NCBI RefSeq assembly: GCF_900182955.1
Contig: NZ_FXUL01000016.1
Location: 62,001 to 126,000, forward strand
DNA: 64,000 bases
Reading direction: 5' to 3'
Origin: Noviherbaspirillum suwonense
Lineage (GTDB): Bacteria; Pseudomonadota; Gammaproteobacteria; Burkholderiales; Burkholderiaceae_D
Numbering within the stretch: the stretch's first letter is position 1; each line of letters starts with the position of its first letter. Below are positions 29,837 to 38,642 of the stretch, piece after piece. The notes under the pieces are model-generated. The model searched no databases, had not been told where the DNA came from, and worked only from the letters and a program-made list of their open reading frames with translations. A program made the position numbers and the translations under genes.

Positions 29837-30672
29837 TGACGGTTCTCCTTGTTTGCGGCGCCGGTAGGCGCAGCTTTCGTGCGGTAAGCGGGATGATCAC
29901 GCAAGGTTGCGAAACAAAAGCCCTTCTGCTCCAGCCCGCTCAGCAGCGGTTCCAGCACGGCCGGCGCCCACGGGTCCTTGCGCGACCAGATGCCGAGATG
30001 CGCCACAAAAATGTCGCCGTCGCGCAGGCCGTCCAGCGACTTCTTCAGCAGCGCCGCATTCGACACCCTGTCGCTGGACAATTCGTCGCCCGAAAAACCG
30101 GCAGGCGCCCAACCGACATGCGCATAGCCGCAGGCCTGGCCCGCCGCAAGCGCGGCGGGAGTGAGCTTGCCGCCGGGCGCGCGCCAGAACGGGTCCAGGC
30201 CGGCCCCGGTCAGCTCGCGAAAGCGCTGGTCGACGCGGCGCAGTTCGGTGCAGTAGTCGGCCGCGGTCCATGCCTGCGTCTTGCCGGCGTGTGGACCGAA
30301 CTGCGGGCGCACTTCCAGCCTGCCGCCGGCCAGGTCGCGCAGCGCATAGACATGGTCGAAGGTATGGCTGCCGAACGCATGGCCCTCGGCCCGCAGCGCC
30401 TTCCAGTAAGGCGCCCAGGCCGGGTCCAGCGAATAATCGCCGCGCACGGTTTTCTCGTTCGCCAGGAAGAAGGTCGCTTTCGCATGATGCCGGCGCAGCG
30501 TGTCTGCAACCAGCGCGGCCTGCGACTGGCTGCCGGTGTCGAAGGTCAGGTAGATGGTGCCGCTGCAGGCAGGCGCAGACAATGCGGCCGGTGACAGCAC
30601 AAGGGCCAGCAATCCTGCGCAGCTTCGGCGCAGCAGGCTAGCGCGGCGCGTGATTGATGAAGTAAACACCAT
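29833..30672 (-). CDS. Secreted polysaccharide deacetylase-family protein
   Basis: NodB-homology carbohydrate esterase, 279 residues, with a signal peptide (cationic start, then CAGLLALVLSPAALSA). Motif 1 reads IYLTFDTGS instead of TFDDGP, so one of the usual two aspartates is threonine. Motif 2 GSHTFDH keeps both metal histidines, and motif 3 FWRAPGGK has the catalytic-site arginine. It probably removes acetyl groups from a periplasmic or extracellular polysaccharide, but the altered motif 1 leaves activity open. It overlaps the beta-propeller gene by 35 bases upstream and the hydroxylase by four bases downstream. Confidence 0.85.
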   Translation of the reverse strand: MVFTSSITRRASLLRRSCAGLLALVLSPAALSAPACSGTIYLTFDTGSQSQAALVADTLRRHHAKATFFLANEKTVRGDYSLDPAWAPYWKALRAEGHAFGSHTFDHVYALRDLAGGRLEVRPQFGPHAGKTQAWTAADYCTELRRVDQRFRELTGAGLDPFWRAPGGKLTPAALAAGQACGYAHVGWAPAGFSGDELSSDRVSNAALLKKSLDGLRDGDIFVAHLGIWSRKDPWAPAVLEPLLSGLEQKGFCFATLRDHPAYRTKAAPTGAANKENRQ

Positions 30673-31612
30673 GGGGCGAGCGGCCGACGGGTATCAGCTT
30701 GATGACTTTGCGGCTTGGAACGTCGATCACCGCCACTTTCTTGATCCAGCGCAGCGTGACCCACAAGGTCTTGCCATCCTCGGTCAGTTCCATGCAATCC
30801 GGGCCGCCCGGAACGTCGATGGTGCCGACGTTTTCCAGCTTTTCCTGGTCGATGATGTTGATGGTGTTGGATACCCGGTTCGAGACGAAGATGAAGCGCT
30901 TGTCGCCGGTAAGCCGGAAGTTATGCGCACCGGCGCCCGCCTTGATCCGCTTGACGGTCTTCTGTGCACGCCAGTCGATGACCTCGACATAATCGCTGCC
31001 CATGATGCCGACCAGCAGGTATTTCTGGTCCGGGGTCATCGCAATGCCGGCTGGAAGCTTGCCGACCGGCATCGTCCATTTGACGGTCTGCGTCGCCAGG
31101 TCGATCGCGCTGATCTGGTCGCTCCCCTGCTGGGTGATGAAGACCATCTTGCTGTCCTGCGTGAATGCCATGTGGCTGGGCATCTTGGCCAGCGGCACCC
31201 GCTTGTGCAGCTTGAGTTCGCGGCCGTCGTACGAGTACAGGTCGACCCGGTCCAGTCGCAGCGCGTTCGACACGAACCACTTGTTGTCGGGCGAAAATCC
31301 GATCTGGTACGGGTCGATGATGTCCGGCACGCGGCGCTGTATCTGGCCGCTGCGGGGGTCGAGGAAGATCAGTTCATTGCTCACCGCACTGGCGACGATC
31401 AGTGACTTGTTGTCCGGCGTCGCCATCAGGTGATGCGGTTCCTTGCCGACCGCGAACGAAGCGGTTTCCTGGTAGGTTTCCTGGTCCAGCAGGCTGACGG
31501 TCGCATCCCGCGAATTGAGCACGACGACCACACTGGCCTGCGCCGCGGCGGCAGCGCCCAGGGCCAGGAACAAACAGACGCCGCGTCGAAGATGTTGAAG
31601 CATGGTAAGCAC
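30638..31612 (-). CDS. Periplasmic YncE-like beta-propeller protein
   Basis: A 324-residue secreted protein with signal peptide (GVCLFLALGAAAAAQA) and about seven repeats of the YVTN/YncE type. Examples are ATVSLLDQETYQETASFAVG, QISAIDLATQTVKWTMPVG, YVEVIDWRAQKTVKRIKAG and KVAVIDVPSRKVIKLIPVG. Such propellers bind ligands or partner proteins; no catalytic motif is visible. It is the first gene of the three-gene run with the deacetylase and hydroxylase, and its overlap of 35 bases with the deacetylase suggests coupled translation. It may present or recognise a substrate for those enzymes (inference). Confidence 0.85.
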   Translation of the reverse strand: MLTMLQHLRRGVCLFLALGAAAAAQASVVVVLNSRDATVSLLDQETYQETASFAVGKEPHHLMATPDNKSLIVASAVSNELIFLDPRSGQIQRRVPDIIDPYQIGFSPDNKWFVSNALRLDRVDLYSYDGRELKLHKRVPLAKMPSHMAFTQDSKMVFITQQGSDQISAIDLATQTVKWTMPVGKLPAGIAMTPDQKYLLVGIMGSDYVEVIDWRAQKTVKRIKAGAGAHNFRLTGDKRFIFVSNRVSNTINIIDQEKLENVGTIDVPGGPDCMELTEDGKTLWVTLRWIKKVAVIDVPSRKVIKLIPVGRSPHGVYFINHAPR

Positions 31613-31883
31613 TCGTGCAAAGGATAAAAGGCGGTGAATACGCTGCGGGACAGGAAGGCCAAACGAGCGTAACTATAACTGAATCGACTTGTGTCCCCGG
31701 AATAATTTCAGAATCGACCACACACAATTTATCCCCACCGTTTCATCTCTCCTACAGCCCCGTTCCCGGCGTCGACGCAGCCTATTTCGTTGCATAAATT
31801 CCCAAGGGAAATACAACTATTACCTTCAGGAATGCTTTTTCTGATACATTTGTGTCGCTCCGGAAATTTCCCAAAGGATATAA

Positions 31884-33032
31884 ATGTTTTCCGCCTCCCG
31901 CACCGTGCTGCGCACCGCCGGCTGCCTGCTGCTGGCGCTTTCAGCGCTCGCCTGCCGCGCCGAAACCGGCGTGACCGGCAACCGCATCCTGCTCGGGCAA
32001 TCCGCGCCGTTCACCGGCCCGGCAGCGCAGCTCGGTATCGACCTGCATGCGGGCGCAAAACTGTATTTCGACAGCATCAACCACCAGGGCGGCATCCATG
32101 GAAGGAAGATTGAGATCGTCACCGCGGATGACAAGTACGAGCCCGAACTCGCAGCGGACAACACCCGCCGCCTGATCCAGGCCGACCAGGTGTTCGCGCT
32201 GTTCGGCTATGTCGGCACGCCGACGAGCAATGCCGCATTGCCGATCTTTACCGCGGCCAAAGTGCCATTCTTCGCACCGTTTACCGGTGCGCGCTCTTTG
32301 CGCGAGCCGTTCAACCGGCAGATCTTCCATATCCGCGCCGGTTATATCGAGGAAACCGAACACCTGGTCGACCAGCTGGTGCGCGTTGGCGTTCGCAACA
32401 TCGCCGCGTTCTACCAGAACGACGCCTACGGCCAGGCCGGACTGGACGGCGTGCAGCGGGCGCTGACCAAGCGCGGCCTGACGCTGGCAGACAGCGCGCC
32501 GGTCGAGCGCAATAGCCGCAATGTCGGGCCGGCGGCGCAGAAGCTGCTGGCAAAACGGCCGGACGCCATCATCCAGGTCAGCACCTACGCGGCCTCGGCG
32601 GCGCTGGTCAGGCAGATGCGGGCCGCCGGCTACACCGGGCAGTTCCACAACGTGTCCTTCGTCGGCAGCCAGCCGCTCGCCAGCGCGCTGGGCGCGGACG
32701 GCCCGGGCGTCGGCATTTCGCAGGTCGTGCCGTTTCCTTGGAAACCGTCGAACCCGGTGGTCGCCGAGTACACCCGCGAGCTGAAGAAGGCCGGCAAGGA
32801 CGAGCCGAATTTCTCCAGCCTCGAAGGGTATATCGCCGCCAAGGTGTTTGCCGAGGGCGTGCGCCGCGCCGGGCCGGACCTGAGCCGCGAAAAACTGATC
32901 GCCGCACTGGAAACCATCACGCTGAAAAACTACGACATCGGCTTCCCGATCGAATTTTCGCCGACCCGGCATACCGGTTCCGCATTCGTCGACATGACGG
33001 TGATTACCCGGAACGAGAAATTCCTCAATTAA
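31884..33032 (+). CDS. Periplasmic substrate-binding protein (LivJ-like)
   Basis: Type I periplasmic binding protein of the branched-chain amino acid/amide class, 382 residues, with a signal peptide ending near LACRAETG. Ligand-fold motifs are LLGQSAPFTGPAAQLG, INHQGGIHGRKIEIV, ADDKYEPELAADNTRRL and FGYVGTPTSNAALP. No permease or ATPase genes follow. Instead a REC/GGDEF protein gene starts 41 bases downstream, so this protein may sense a small molecule for signalling rather than feed a transporter (inference). AAAGGA at ribosome-site distance supports the ATG. Confidence 0.88.
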   Translation: MFSASRTVLRTAGCLLLALSALACRAETGVTGNRILLGQSAPFTGPAAQLGIDLHAGAKLYFDSINHQGGIHGRKIEIVTADDKYEPELAADNTRRLIQADQVFALFGYVGTPTSNAALPIFTAAKVPFFAPFTGARSLREPFNRQIFHIRAGYIEETEHLVDQLVRVGVRNIAAFYQNDAYGQAGLDGVQRALTKRGLTLADSAPVERNSRNVGPAAQKLLAKRPDAIIQVSTYAASAALVRQMRAAGYTGQFHNVSFVGSQPLASALGADGPGVGISQVVPFPWKPSNPVVAEYTRELKKAGKDEPNFSSLEGYIAAKVFAEGVRRAGPDLSREKLIAALETITLKNYDIGFPIEFSPTRHTGSAFVDMTVITRNEKFLN

Positions 33033-33073
33033 GCGACATCCCGCGCCAGCCAACCTGACCAGCCTGCCACGCC

Positions 33074-34351
33074 ATGCCTAATCACTGCACCCTGCTCTAT
33101 GCGGAATCCGACGCCGAATTGGCGCGCCAGTTTCAGCGCCGCATGGCGGCCCACCAGATGGATGCGATCTTCGCCGCCAGCGACATGGCGGGCATCAGCG
33201 CGCTGTCGCAGCATCGGCTCGACCTGATCGTCGCCAACTACCGTCTCTCCGGGGGCGGCGGGCTGGTGGTGCTGCGCGCGGCCCGCAAGTCCCATCCGGA
33301 CATCGCTGCCCTGCTGCTGGTCGAACCCGCGGACCTGAAGCAGGCGGCCGCGGCGCTGCGCGACGAGCGCATCGACTACCTGGTCAAGGATGCCGACGGC
33401 GTCTATCTCGACATGCTGCCGCTGATGGCGCCGCGCCTGATCGGCCAGCACCGGCAGCAGGCGACCATAGACCGGCTGGGCCAGGCGCTGGAACGCGAGC
33501 ATGCGCTGGCGCTGCAGGCCGCCGAAAGCAATGAACAGGGGCTGGCGATCTTCAACGCCGACCTCCGCCTGCAGCTCTGGAATGCGCGTTTCCTGCAGCT
33601 GCTCGGACACGCGGAAGCAGCGCACCTGCCCGGCACGGCGCTGGCCGAACTGCTGGACTTCGCCGGCCAGCCGGGCCAGGCAGGCAAGCTGGCGGAACAG
33701 CATTCATTCCAGTTCGAGCACCGCGGCCCGGCCGGACTGCCGGTGCAGATTGCCGGCAGCCGCGGCGCCGACGGCAGCCTGGTGCTGACCTGCACCGGCG
33801 ACGCCGAAAGCGACGATGCCGGCAGCCGCCGGCAGCCAGGGCCGGCCGACTGGCAGCAGACCAATATCGATGCGCTGACCGGCCTCCCCGGACGGGGGCT
33901 GTTCACCGAGTTGCTGAAGCACCAGGTGCATCGCGGCAGCCGCAGCGGCTATAACGGCGCGGCGCTGATGCTGCTGGACATCGACGGCTTCAAGTCGCTG
34001 AACCAGTCCCATGGCAATGCGGTCTGCGACCTGGTCCTGGTGGAGGTGGCCCGCCGCATGTCGGCCGCCGTGCGCGAGTCGGATGTGGTCGGACGGCTGG
34101 AGGGCGACCAGTTCGGCGTGCTGGCGGTGGATGTGCATTCCGCTGAAAACGTCGAGATCGTCGCGGGCAAGCTGCTGGCCGCCGTCGCCAGGCCTTTCCT
34201 CGTTAACGATGCCGATATCCGGCTGACCGCCAGCATCGGCATCGCCTTCCATCCAGCGGAGCCGCTGGACGTGCCGACGCTGGTGCAGAAGGTCGAGGAC
34301 GCGGTGTCGCATGCCAAAGCGGCCGGGAAAAACCGCTATAAGTTTGCGTGA
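33074..34351 (+). CDS. REC-PAS-GGDEF protein with degenerate active sites
   Basis: A 425-residue cytoplasmic signalling protein. The receiver-like domain covers about 1-125, but the phospho-acceptor position is asparagine in LIVANYRLSG; the lysine of YLVKDADG is kept. A coiled linker and a PAS-like region (about 150-235) follow. The GGDEF domain runs from 260 to the end (NIDALTGLPGRGLFTELL). Its signature is EGDQF in place of GGDEF, so diguanylate cyclase activity is doubtful. It could instead bind c-di-GMP or act as scaffold. It lies 41 bases downstream of the binding-protein gene and is probably cotranscribed. Confidence 0.85.
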   Translation: MPNHCTLLYAESDAELARQFQRRMAAHQMDAIFAASDMAGISALSQHRLDLIVANYRLSGGGGLVVLRAARKSHPDIAALLLVEPADLKQAAAALRDERIDYLVKDADGVYLDMLPLMAPRLIGQHRQQATIDRLGQALEREHALALQAAESNEQGLAIFNADLRLQLWNARFLQLLGHAEAAHLPGTALAELLDFAGQPGQAGKLAEQHSFQFEHRGPAGLPVQIAGSRGADGSLVLTCTGDAESDDAGSRRQPGPADWQQTNIDALTGLPGRGLFTELLKHQVHRGSRSGYNGAALMLLDIDGFKSLNQSHGNAVCDLVLVEVARRMSAAVRESDVVGRLEGDQFGVLAVDVHSAENVEIVAGKLLAAVARPFLVNDADIRLTASIGIAFHPAEPLDVPTLVQKVEDAVSHAKAAGKNRYKFA

Positions 34352-34595
34352 GATCAGCGAAGACGCGCAGGGAAGTGAAAGCTGATATATCATGCCGACT
34401 CCGGCGAACTTCCGACAAATATCAAAGAATTAACGAATATTTGCAGGAAGTTAAGTAAACGCGGCTTTTTCGCACAGTTTCTTTGCCGACCCTTCCTCAC
34501 CGCTCATCCTGGGTTAGATTTACTTGGGGAAACTATTTTTTCGCGCGATAATAGAATAATTCCTTATCGCAACTTCCTCGCTAACAAGGCGTTCC

Positions 34596-34832
34596 ATGAA
34601 CAAGCAAACGAAGTCAAACAAATCCCGCTTACTGTCCGCAGTTTCCAAGAATTATTCCGGTCCCCTGACCCATGTCGCGCTGTCCGCCCTGAGCGCCTGG
34701 ATGATGGTGCAAGGCCTCAAGGGGCTGGTTGGCTTCACCGTCAACGCCCAAAGCGCCATGGCCGACCTGGTCGGCATCATCGTCATCGTCGCCATCGCCC
34801 GCTGGATGCGCATCAAACCAGACGTAAAATAG
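34596..34832 (+). CDS. Small inner-membrane protein of unknown function
   Basis: A 78-residue protein with a cationic start (MNKQTKSNKSRLL) and two hydrophobic stretches, about 28-48 (VALSALSAWMMVQGLKGLVG) and 55-70 (MADLVGIIVIVAIARWM). I do not recognise it. Its 3' end overlaps the end of the convergent GGDEF-EAL gene by 20 bases. AAGGCG lies before the ATG, and the AT-rich 244 bases upstream probably hold its promoter. Confidence 0.6.
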   Translation: MNKQTKSNKSRLLSAVSKNYSGPLTHVALSALSAWMMVQGLKGLVGFTVNAQSAMADLVGIIVIVAIARWMRIKPDVK

Positions 34833-37176
34833 TCGGCTTGTCCTTGTGCGTGCGGGTGAACCCGTACAGCTGCTCCACCGGCATCGGTTTGCTGAAATAA
34901 AAGCCCTGTATCTCGTCGCAGCCATGGTGCTGCAGGAACGCGAGCTGTTCGGCGTTTTCGACGCCTTCGGCGATGATCTTCAGCTTCAGCGCATGTCCCA
35001 TCGCAATGATGGCCTTGATGATGGCCGTGTCGTTGGCGTCATGCGGTATGTCCTGCACGAACGAACGGTCGATCTTCACGCTGTCCAGCGGGAATCGCTT
35101 CAACTGCGCCAGCGACGAGTAACCGGTGCCGAAGTCGTCCATCGAGATGCGCAGTCCGATGCGCCGCATCGCCGCGAGCAGTTCGGCCGCATGGAGCGGG
35201 TCCTTCATCACGAGGCTCTCGGTGATTTCCAGTTCGAGCAGGTTGCCAGGCAGGCCGTGACGTTGCAGCGTGCCGTCGATCTCGTTGGCCAGGTTGCGGT
35301 CGGCGAACTGGAGCGCGGAAAGGTTGATGGCAATCGGCAGCGCCGGCTGGCCGGCGGCGCGCCAGGCAGCCAGCTGGTGGCATGCCGCATGCAGGACCCA
35401 GCGGCCGATTTCCACGATGTCGCCCGACGCCTCGGCAAGTGAAATGAAACTCGCCGGCGGCAGCAGGCCAAGCCGCGGATGCTGCCAGCGCACCAGCGCT
35501 TCCACCCCGGTCATCCGTCCGGTGGCCAGGTCGAGCTTGGGCTGGTACATCAGCTTGAATTCATCGCGGCCGGCCGCGCCGCGCAGATCGGCCTGCAGTT
35601 CCAGGCGGTTGACCGAGGCGGCCACCATCTCGGCGGCATAGTGGCAGACCGCGTTGCCTCCCTGGGCCTTGGCCTGGCGCATCGCCAGGTCGGCGCTGCG
35701 CATCAGCGCATGCGCCTCGGTGCCATCGTCCGGAAACCGGCACAGTCCGATGCTGACCGTGGAACGAAAGTCGCGGTGTCCCAGCTTCACCGCCTGCGCC
35801 AGCGAGTCCAGCAGGTGCCTGGCCAGGCACTCCAGGCTTTCGAGCGAGGCGGAATTCCGCACCAGCACCGCGAATTCATCCGCCCCGAGCCGGGCGATGT
35901 CGTCCGCCTTGCCGACGGCCTGCCGCAGGCGGTGCGCGGTCTGCCGCAGCACGGTATCGCCGGCCTGCTGTCCCAGCCGGTCGTTGGCGATCTTGAAACG
36001 GTCCAGGTTAATGCAGAGCAGGCCGGCAAACTGGCCGCGCCGTCCGGCCTGCTGGAGTTCCGCCTGCAGCAACTGCTGAAAACGGCTGCGGTTCGGCAAG
36101 CCGGTGAGCGCATCGTATTCCGACAGGTTGCGGATCTTAGCCTTGGCTTCCTGGCTAGTGATTGCCACCGCGGCAAGGTCACCGATTGCCGGCATGATCA
36201 TCAGTTCTGTGTCGCCGGGAGCGCGCGAGGTGCTGAAGTAGAGCGCAATGGTGCCAAGCACCCTTCCCGACTGGCCGAAAATCGGCCAGGAAAAACAGGA
36301 AGCCAGCTTGTTGGCCGACGCCAGTTCCCGGAAATTCCGCCATAGCGGATGGCTGGCGACATCGCCGGTAAATACCGGGCTGCGGCGGCTCACCGCGGCG
36401 CCGCAGGTGCCGCTTTCGGGCTCGACCGTCAGCTGCATCATTGCCCGGTGGAAGGCCGGCGGCATCGACGGCGCGGCGACGCGGACGAAATGCTCGCCGT
36501 TCTCGTCGAGCAGCAGGATCGAGCAGGATGCGCCATCCACGCAGTCTTCGGCCATGTGGGCGATGTCTTCCAGGATCGACTGCAGCGCGTCTCCCTGCAA
36601 CACGACCTTCATCACCCGCCCATGCCAGTCGAGGAAGGTGGGCATCACCGCGTCGCGGCCGGACGCCACGGCGCGCGGCATGTTGGCATAGAGGCCAGGC
36701 ACGGCCGCGTTGAACCGCTCGGGGAGATCATGCGTATGCAGCAGCCGGATGCGCTCGCGGTCCTTGATTTCCGTCAGCATCGCCACGATGCGCGTAATCC
36801 GCCCGTCTTCATCGAACGCGATCGCGCGAAAGCGCGCGTGGACAGGCAGCCAGCCTGCCGGCATCCGTATCCGGAAGTCGACATGGACCTTGGCGCTGGC
36901 GTCGGCCTTGCATTCCTGCATCGCATCATCGAGCCGGGCGTGATCGTTCGGATGGATCAGCGCCCGCACCTCCATGCTGTCGAGGTAGGTAAGCTGCTCG
37001 ATGCCATGCGCGCGCTGCGACCAGCGGCTGCTGAAGCAGACCAGGTCGTCGTCCAGTTGCCATACGACGACAATCAGGTCCAGCGCATCGGCCGCCAGTT
37101 CGAGCAGCGCGAGCGACATGTCATGCGCGGCCTCTTGCGCCGGCAGGTCATCGTTGCCCGATTTGTAGCCATCCAT
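34813..37176 (-). CDS. PAS-GAF-GGDEF-EAL cyclic di-GMP protein
   Basis: A 787-residue cytoplasmic sensor. A PAS domain is at about 15-130, GAF at about 185-340 (CVDGASCSILLLDENGEHF), GGDEF at about 350-510 and EAL at about 525-780. The GGDEF signature is GADEF, a variant that may be weak or only bind GTP. The EAL domain looks catalytic: GVEALVRW, NLSALQFAD, LEITES, DDFGTGYSSL and KIDRSFV. The net activity is therefore more likely c-di-GMP hydrolysis. I chose ATG 37176 because AGGAG precedes it at the right distance; the frame is open to 37263. Confidence 0.9.
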   Translation of the reverse strand: MDGYKSGNDDLPAQEAAHDMSLALLELAADALDLIVVVWQLDDDLVCFSSRWSQRAHGIEQLTYLDSMEVRALIHPNDHARLDDAMQECKADASAKVHVDFRIRMPAGWLPVHARFRAIAFDEDGRITRIVAMLTEIKDRERIRLLHTHDLPERFNAAVPGLYANMPRAVASGRDAVMPTFLDWHGRVMKVVLQGDALQSILEDIAHMAEDCVDGASCSILLLDENGEHFVRVAAPSMPPAFHRAMMQLTVEPESGTCGAAVSRRSPVFTGDVASHPLWRNFRELASANKLASCFSWPIFGQSGRVLGTIALYFSTSRAPGDTELMIMPAIGDLAAVAITSQEAKAKIRNLSEYDALTGLPNRSRFQQLLQAELQQAGRRGQFAGLLCINLDRFKIANDRLGQQAGDTVLRQTAHRLRQAVGKADDIARLGADEFAVLVRNSASLESLECLARHLLDSLAQAVKLGHRDFRSTVSIGLCRFPDDGTEAHALMRSADLAMRQAKAQGGNAVCHYAAEMVAASVNRLELQADLRGAAGRDEFKLMYQPKLDLATGRMTGVEALVRWQHPRLGLLPPASFISLAEASGDIVEIGRWVLHAACHQLAAWRAAGQPALPIAINLSALQFADRNLANEIDGTLQRHGLPGNLLELEITESLVMKDPLHAAELLAAMRRIGLRISMDDFGTGYSSLAQLKRFPLDSVKIDRSFVQDIPHDANDTAIIKAIIAMGHALKLKIIAEGVENAEQLAFLQHHGCDEIQGFYFSKPMPVEQLYGFTRTHKDKPTILRLV

Positions 37177-37532
37177 CGTTTTACTCCTGCATGCCGGGGC
37201 GGCTCTGGCGGCCTGTCCCACTGCCCGGAAGTCGGGACTACATGGTCGCACCGAACTCTTCATGGCCGAATGCGCACAATCATCCTTTTATCAAACATTA
37301 AATCAAGATAGCGTTCATCGGCACACCACTTACTATCCTGAAAGCAATATTTTCCTTGCCTGTCCGGCCGCGATTTCACCTTTGACCAGTGCAAGAGTTA
37401 GTATTGCTGATCGCACAACTGACCGAAATCAACCTAATGGTATTGATGGAATCATGGATTGGGCTGGCACATCGCCTTCAACCTGTAATTGTGTATAAAT
37501 AAATACATATTTAGCCACGGCCGAGTCTCCCC
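37177..37532. other. AT-rich divergent regulatory region
   Basis: A 356-base gap between the GGDEF-EAL gene and the histidine kinase gene, AT-rich near 37480-37515 with TATAAA at 37494. It must hold promoters for both genes. I looked for FNR and sigma-54 sites and found only imperfect ones, which I rejected. Confidence 0.6.
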
Positions 37533-38642
37533 ATGACCATCCTGGATTTCCAGCAGCGCGACCAACCCGCCGCACCGGCCGAATTCGGCGAGGCCAATCT
37601 GACGCATCTGCCGGCGGGCGCCGACCATGCATGGCTTGCGGCGCTCCTGCGCGCCGCGATGGATGCGGTCATCATCAGCGACAGCAATATGCGCATGGTC
37701 CTGCTCAATGGTGAGGCACAACGCCTGTTCGGCTATCGCTCGACGCAGCTGGTCGGTCATGGCCTGGGCCTGCTGCTCGCGGCCGACGCCTGCGAGCGCA
37801 TGCAGCAGGCCGCCGCCGGCGCGGCATGCGCCGCCAGGTTCCGGGCCGAAGGCAAGCGCGCCGATGCCTCGCGCTTCGAGATGGAGCTTTCCCTGTCGTC
37901 CGTGGCCTGCGGCGATCAGGCATTCCTGGTGGCCAGCATGCGCGAATACGGCCCGGCGACCGTGGCGGGACGGCGCCGGGCGCTGTCCTTCCACCATGCG
38001 CACGAACTGGAGAAGCGCCGCTTTTCGCACGAACTCTACAACGAACTGGGCCAGTGCCTGTCCGTTCTCAAGCTGGACCTGGACTGGCTCGAACAGAGCC
38101 TGCATGCCGGTGACCAGGTCAGTCCGGGCATCGAACGCATTTCAAACATGCAATCCCTGCTCGACAACGCGATCATGCGCACCAGGACAATTGCGTCCGA
38201 TCTCCGCCCGCCCCTGCTGGACGATTTCGGCTTGCTGGCCGCGGTGCGCTGGATTGCGCAGGCATTCGAAAAGCGGACCGGGGTCCGCTGCGAGATCGAC
38301 TGCGACACGGATGCGATCGGCGGCGGCGACGCGGTCGATTCCGTCGTCTACCGCGTGGTGCAGGAATGCCTGCTCAACGTCGAGCGGCATGCGCATGCCA
38401 GCCATGTGCAGGTATCGATGCGCACGGACGGCAAGCGGCTGGAAGTGCTGATCCAGGACGACGGCGCGGGCATGCCTTGCGGCGCGGAACGCAAGCCGGG
38501 CTGCTTCGGGCTGGTCGCGATGCAGGATCGTATCTATACTTTGGGTGGCAATATGGACATCTGTTCAAGCGCCAAACGGGGAAGCGCGATCCACGTCAGC
38601 CTTCCCATCGAGCCACCTGTCGTACAAATAAGCTCACCATGA
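37533..38642 (+). CDS. PAS-containing NarX-type sensor kinase lacking the canonical histidine
   Basis: A 369-residue cytoplasmic sensor of the HisKA_3 family. A PAS domain spans about 35-140 (AAMDAVIISDSNMRMVLLNG). The dimerisation helix reads EKRRFSHELYNELGQCL, where the family has ELHD: the phospho-acceptor histidine is tyrosine, although a histidine lies three residues earlier. The ATPase domain is intact, with an N box (VVQECLLNVERHAHA), G1 (DDGAGM) and G2 (GCFGLVAMQDRI). There are no membrane helices, so it senses an internal cue. It overlaps the response regulator gene by four bases, which makes that protein the obvious partner. Confidence 0.88.
   Translation: MTILDFQQRDQPAAPAEFGEANLTHLPAGADHAWLAALLRAAMDAVIISDSNMRMVLLNGEAQRLFGYRSTQLVGHGLGLLLAADACERMQQAAAGAACAARFRAEGKRADASRFEMELSLSSVACGDQAFLVASMREYGPATVAGRRRALSFHHAHELEKRRFSHELYNELGQCLSVLKLDLDWLEQSLHAGDQVSPGIERISNMQSLLDNAIMRTRTIASDLRPPLLDDFGLLAAVRWIAQAFEKRTGVRCEIDCDTDAIGGGDAVDSVVYRVVQECLLNVERHAHASHVQVSMRTDGKRLEVLIQDDGAGMPCGAERKPGCFGLVAMQDRIYTLGGNMDICSSAKRGSAIHVSLPIEPPVVQISSP

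Noticed and set aside
37443-37455. FNR-box-like TTGAT...ATCAT
   Set aside because: The half-sites are three bases apart rather than four and the second half is ATCAT, not ATCAA.
37464-37481. Sigma-54-like CTGGCACATCGCCTTCAA before the histidine kinase gene
   Set aside because: The -24 part TGGCAC is good, but ten bases after GG the sequence is TC, not GC, so the essential -12 element is broken.
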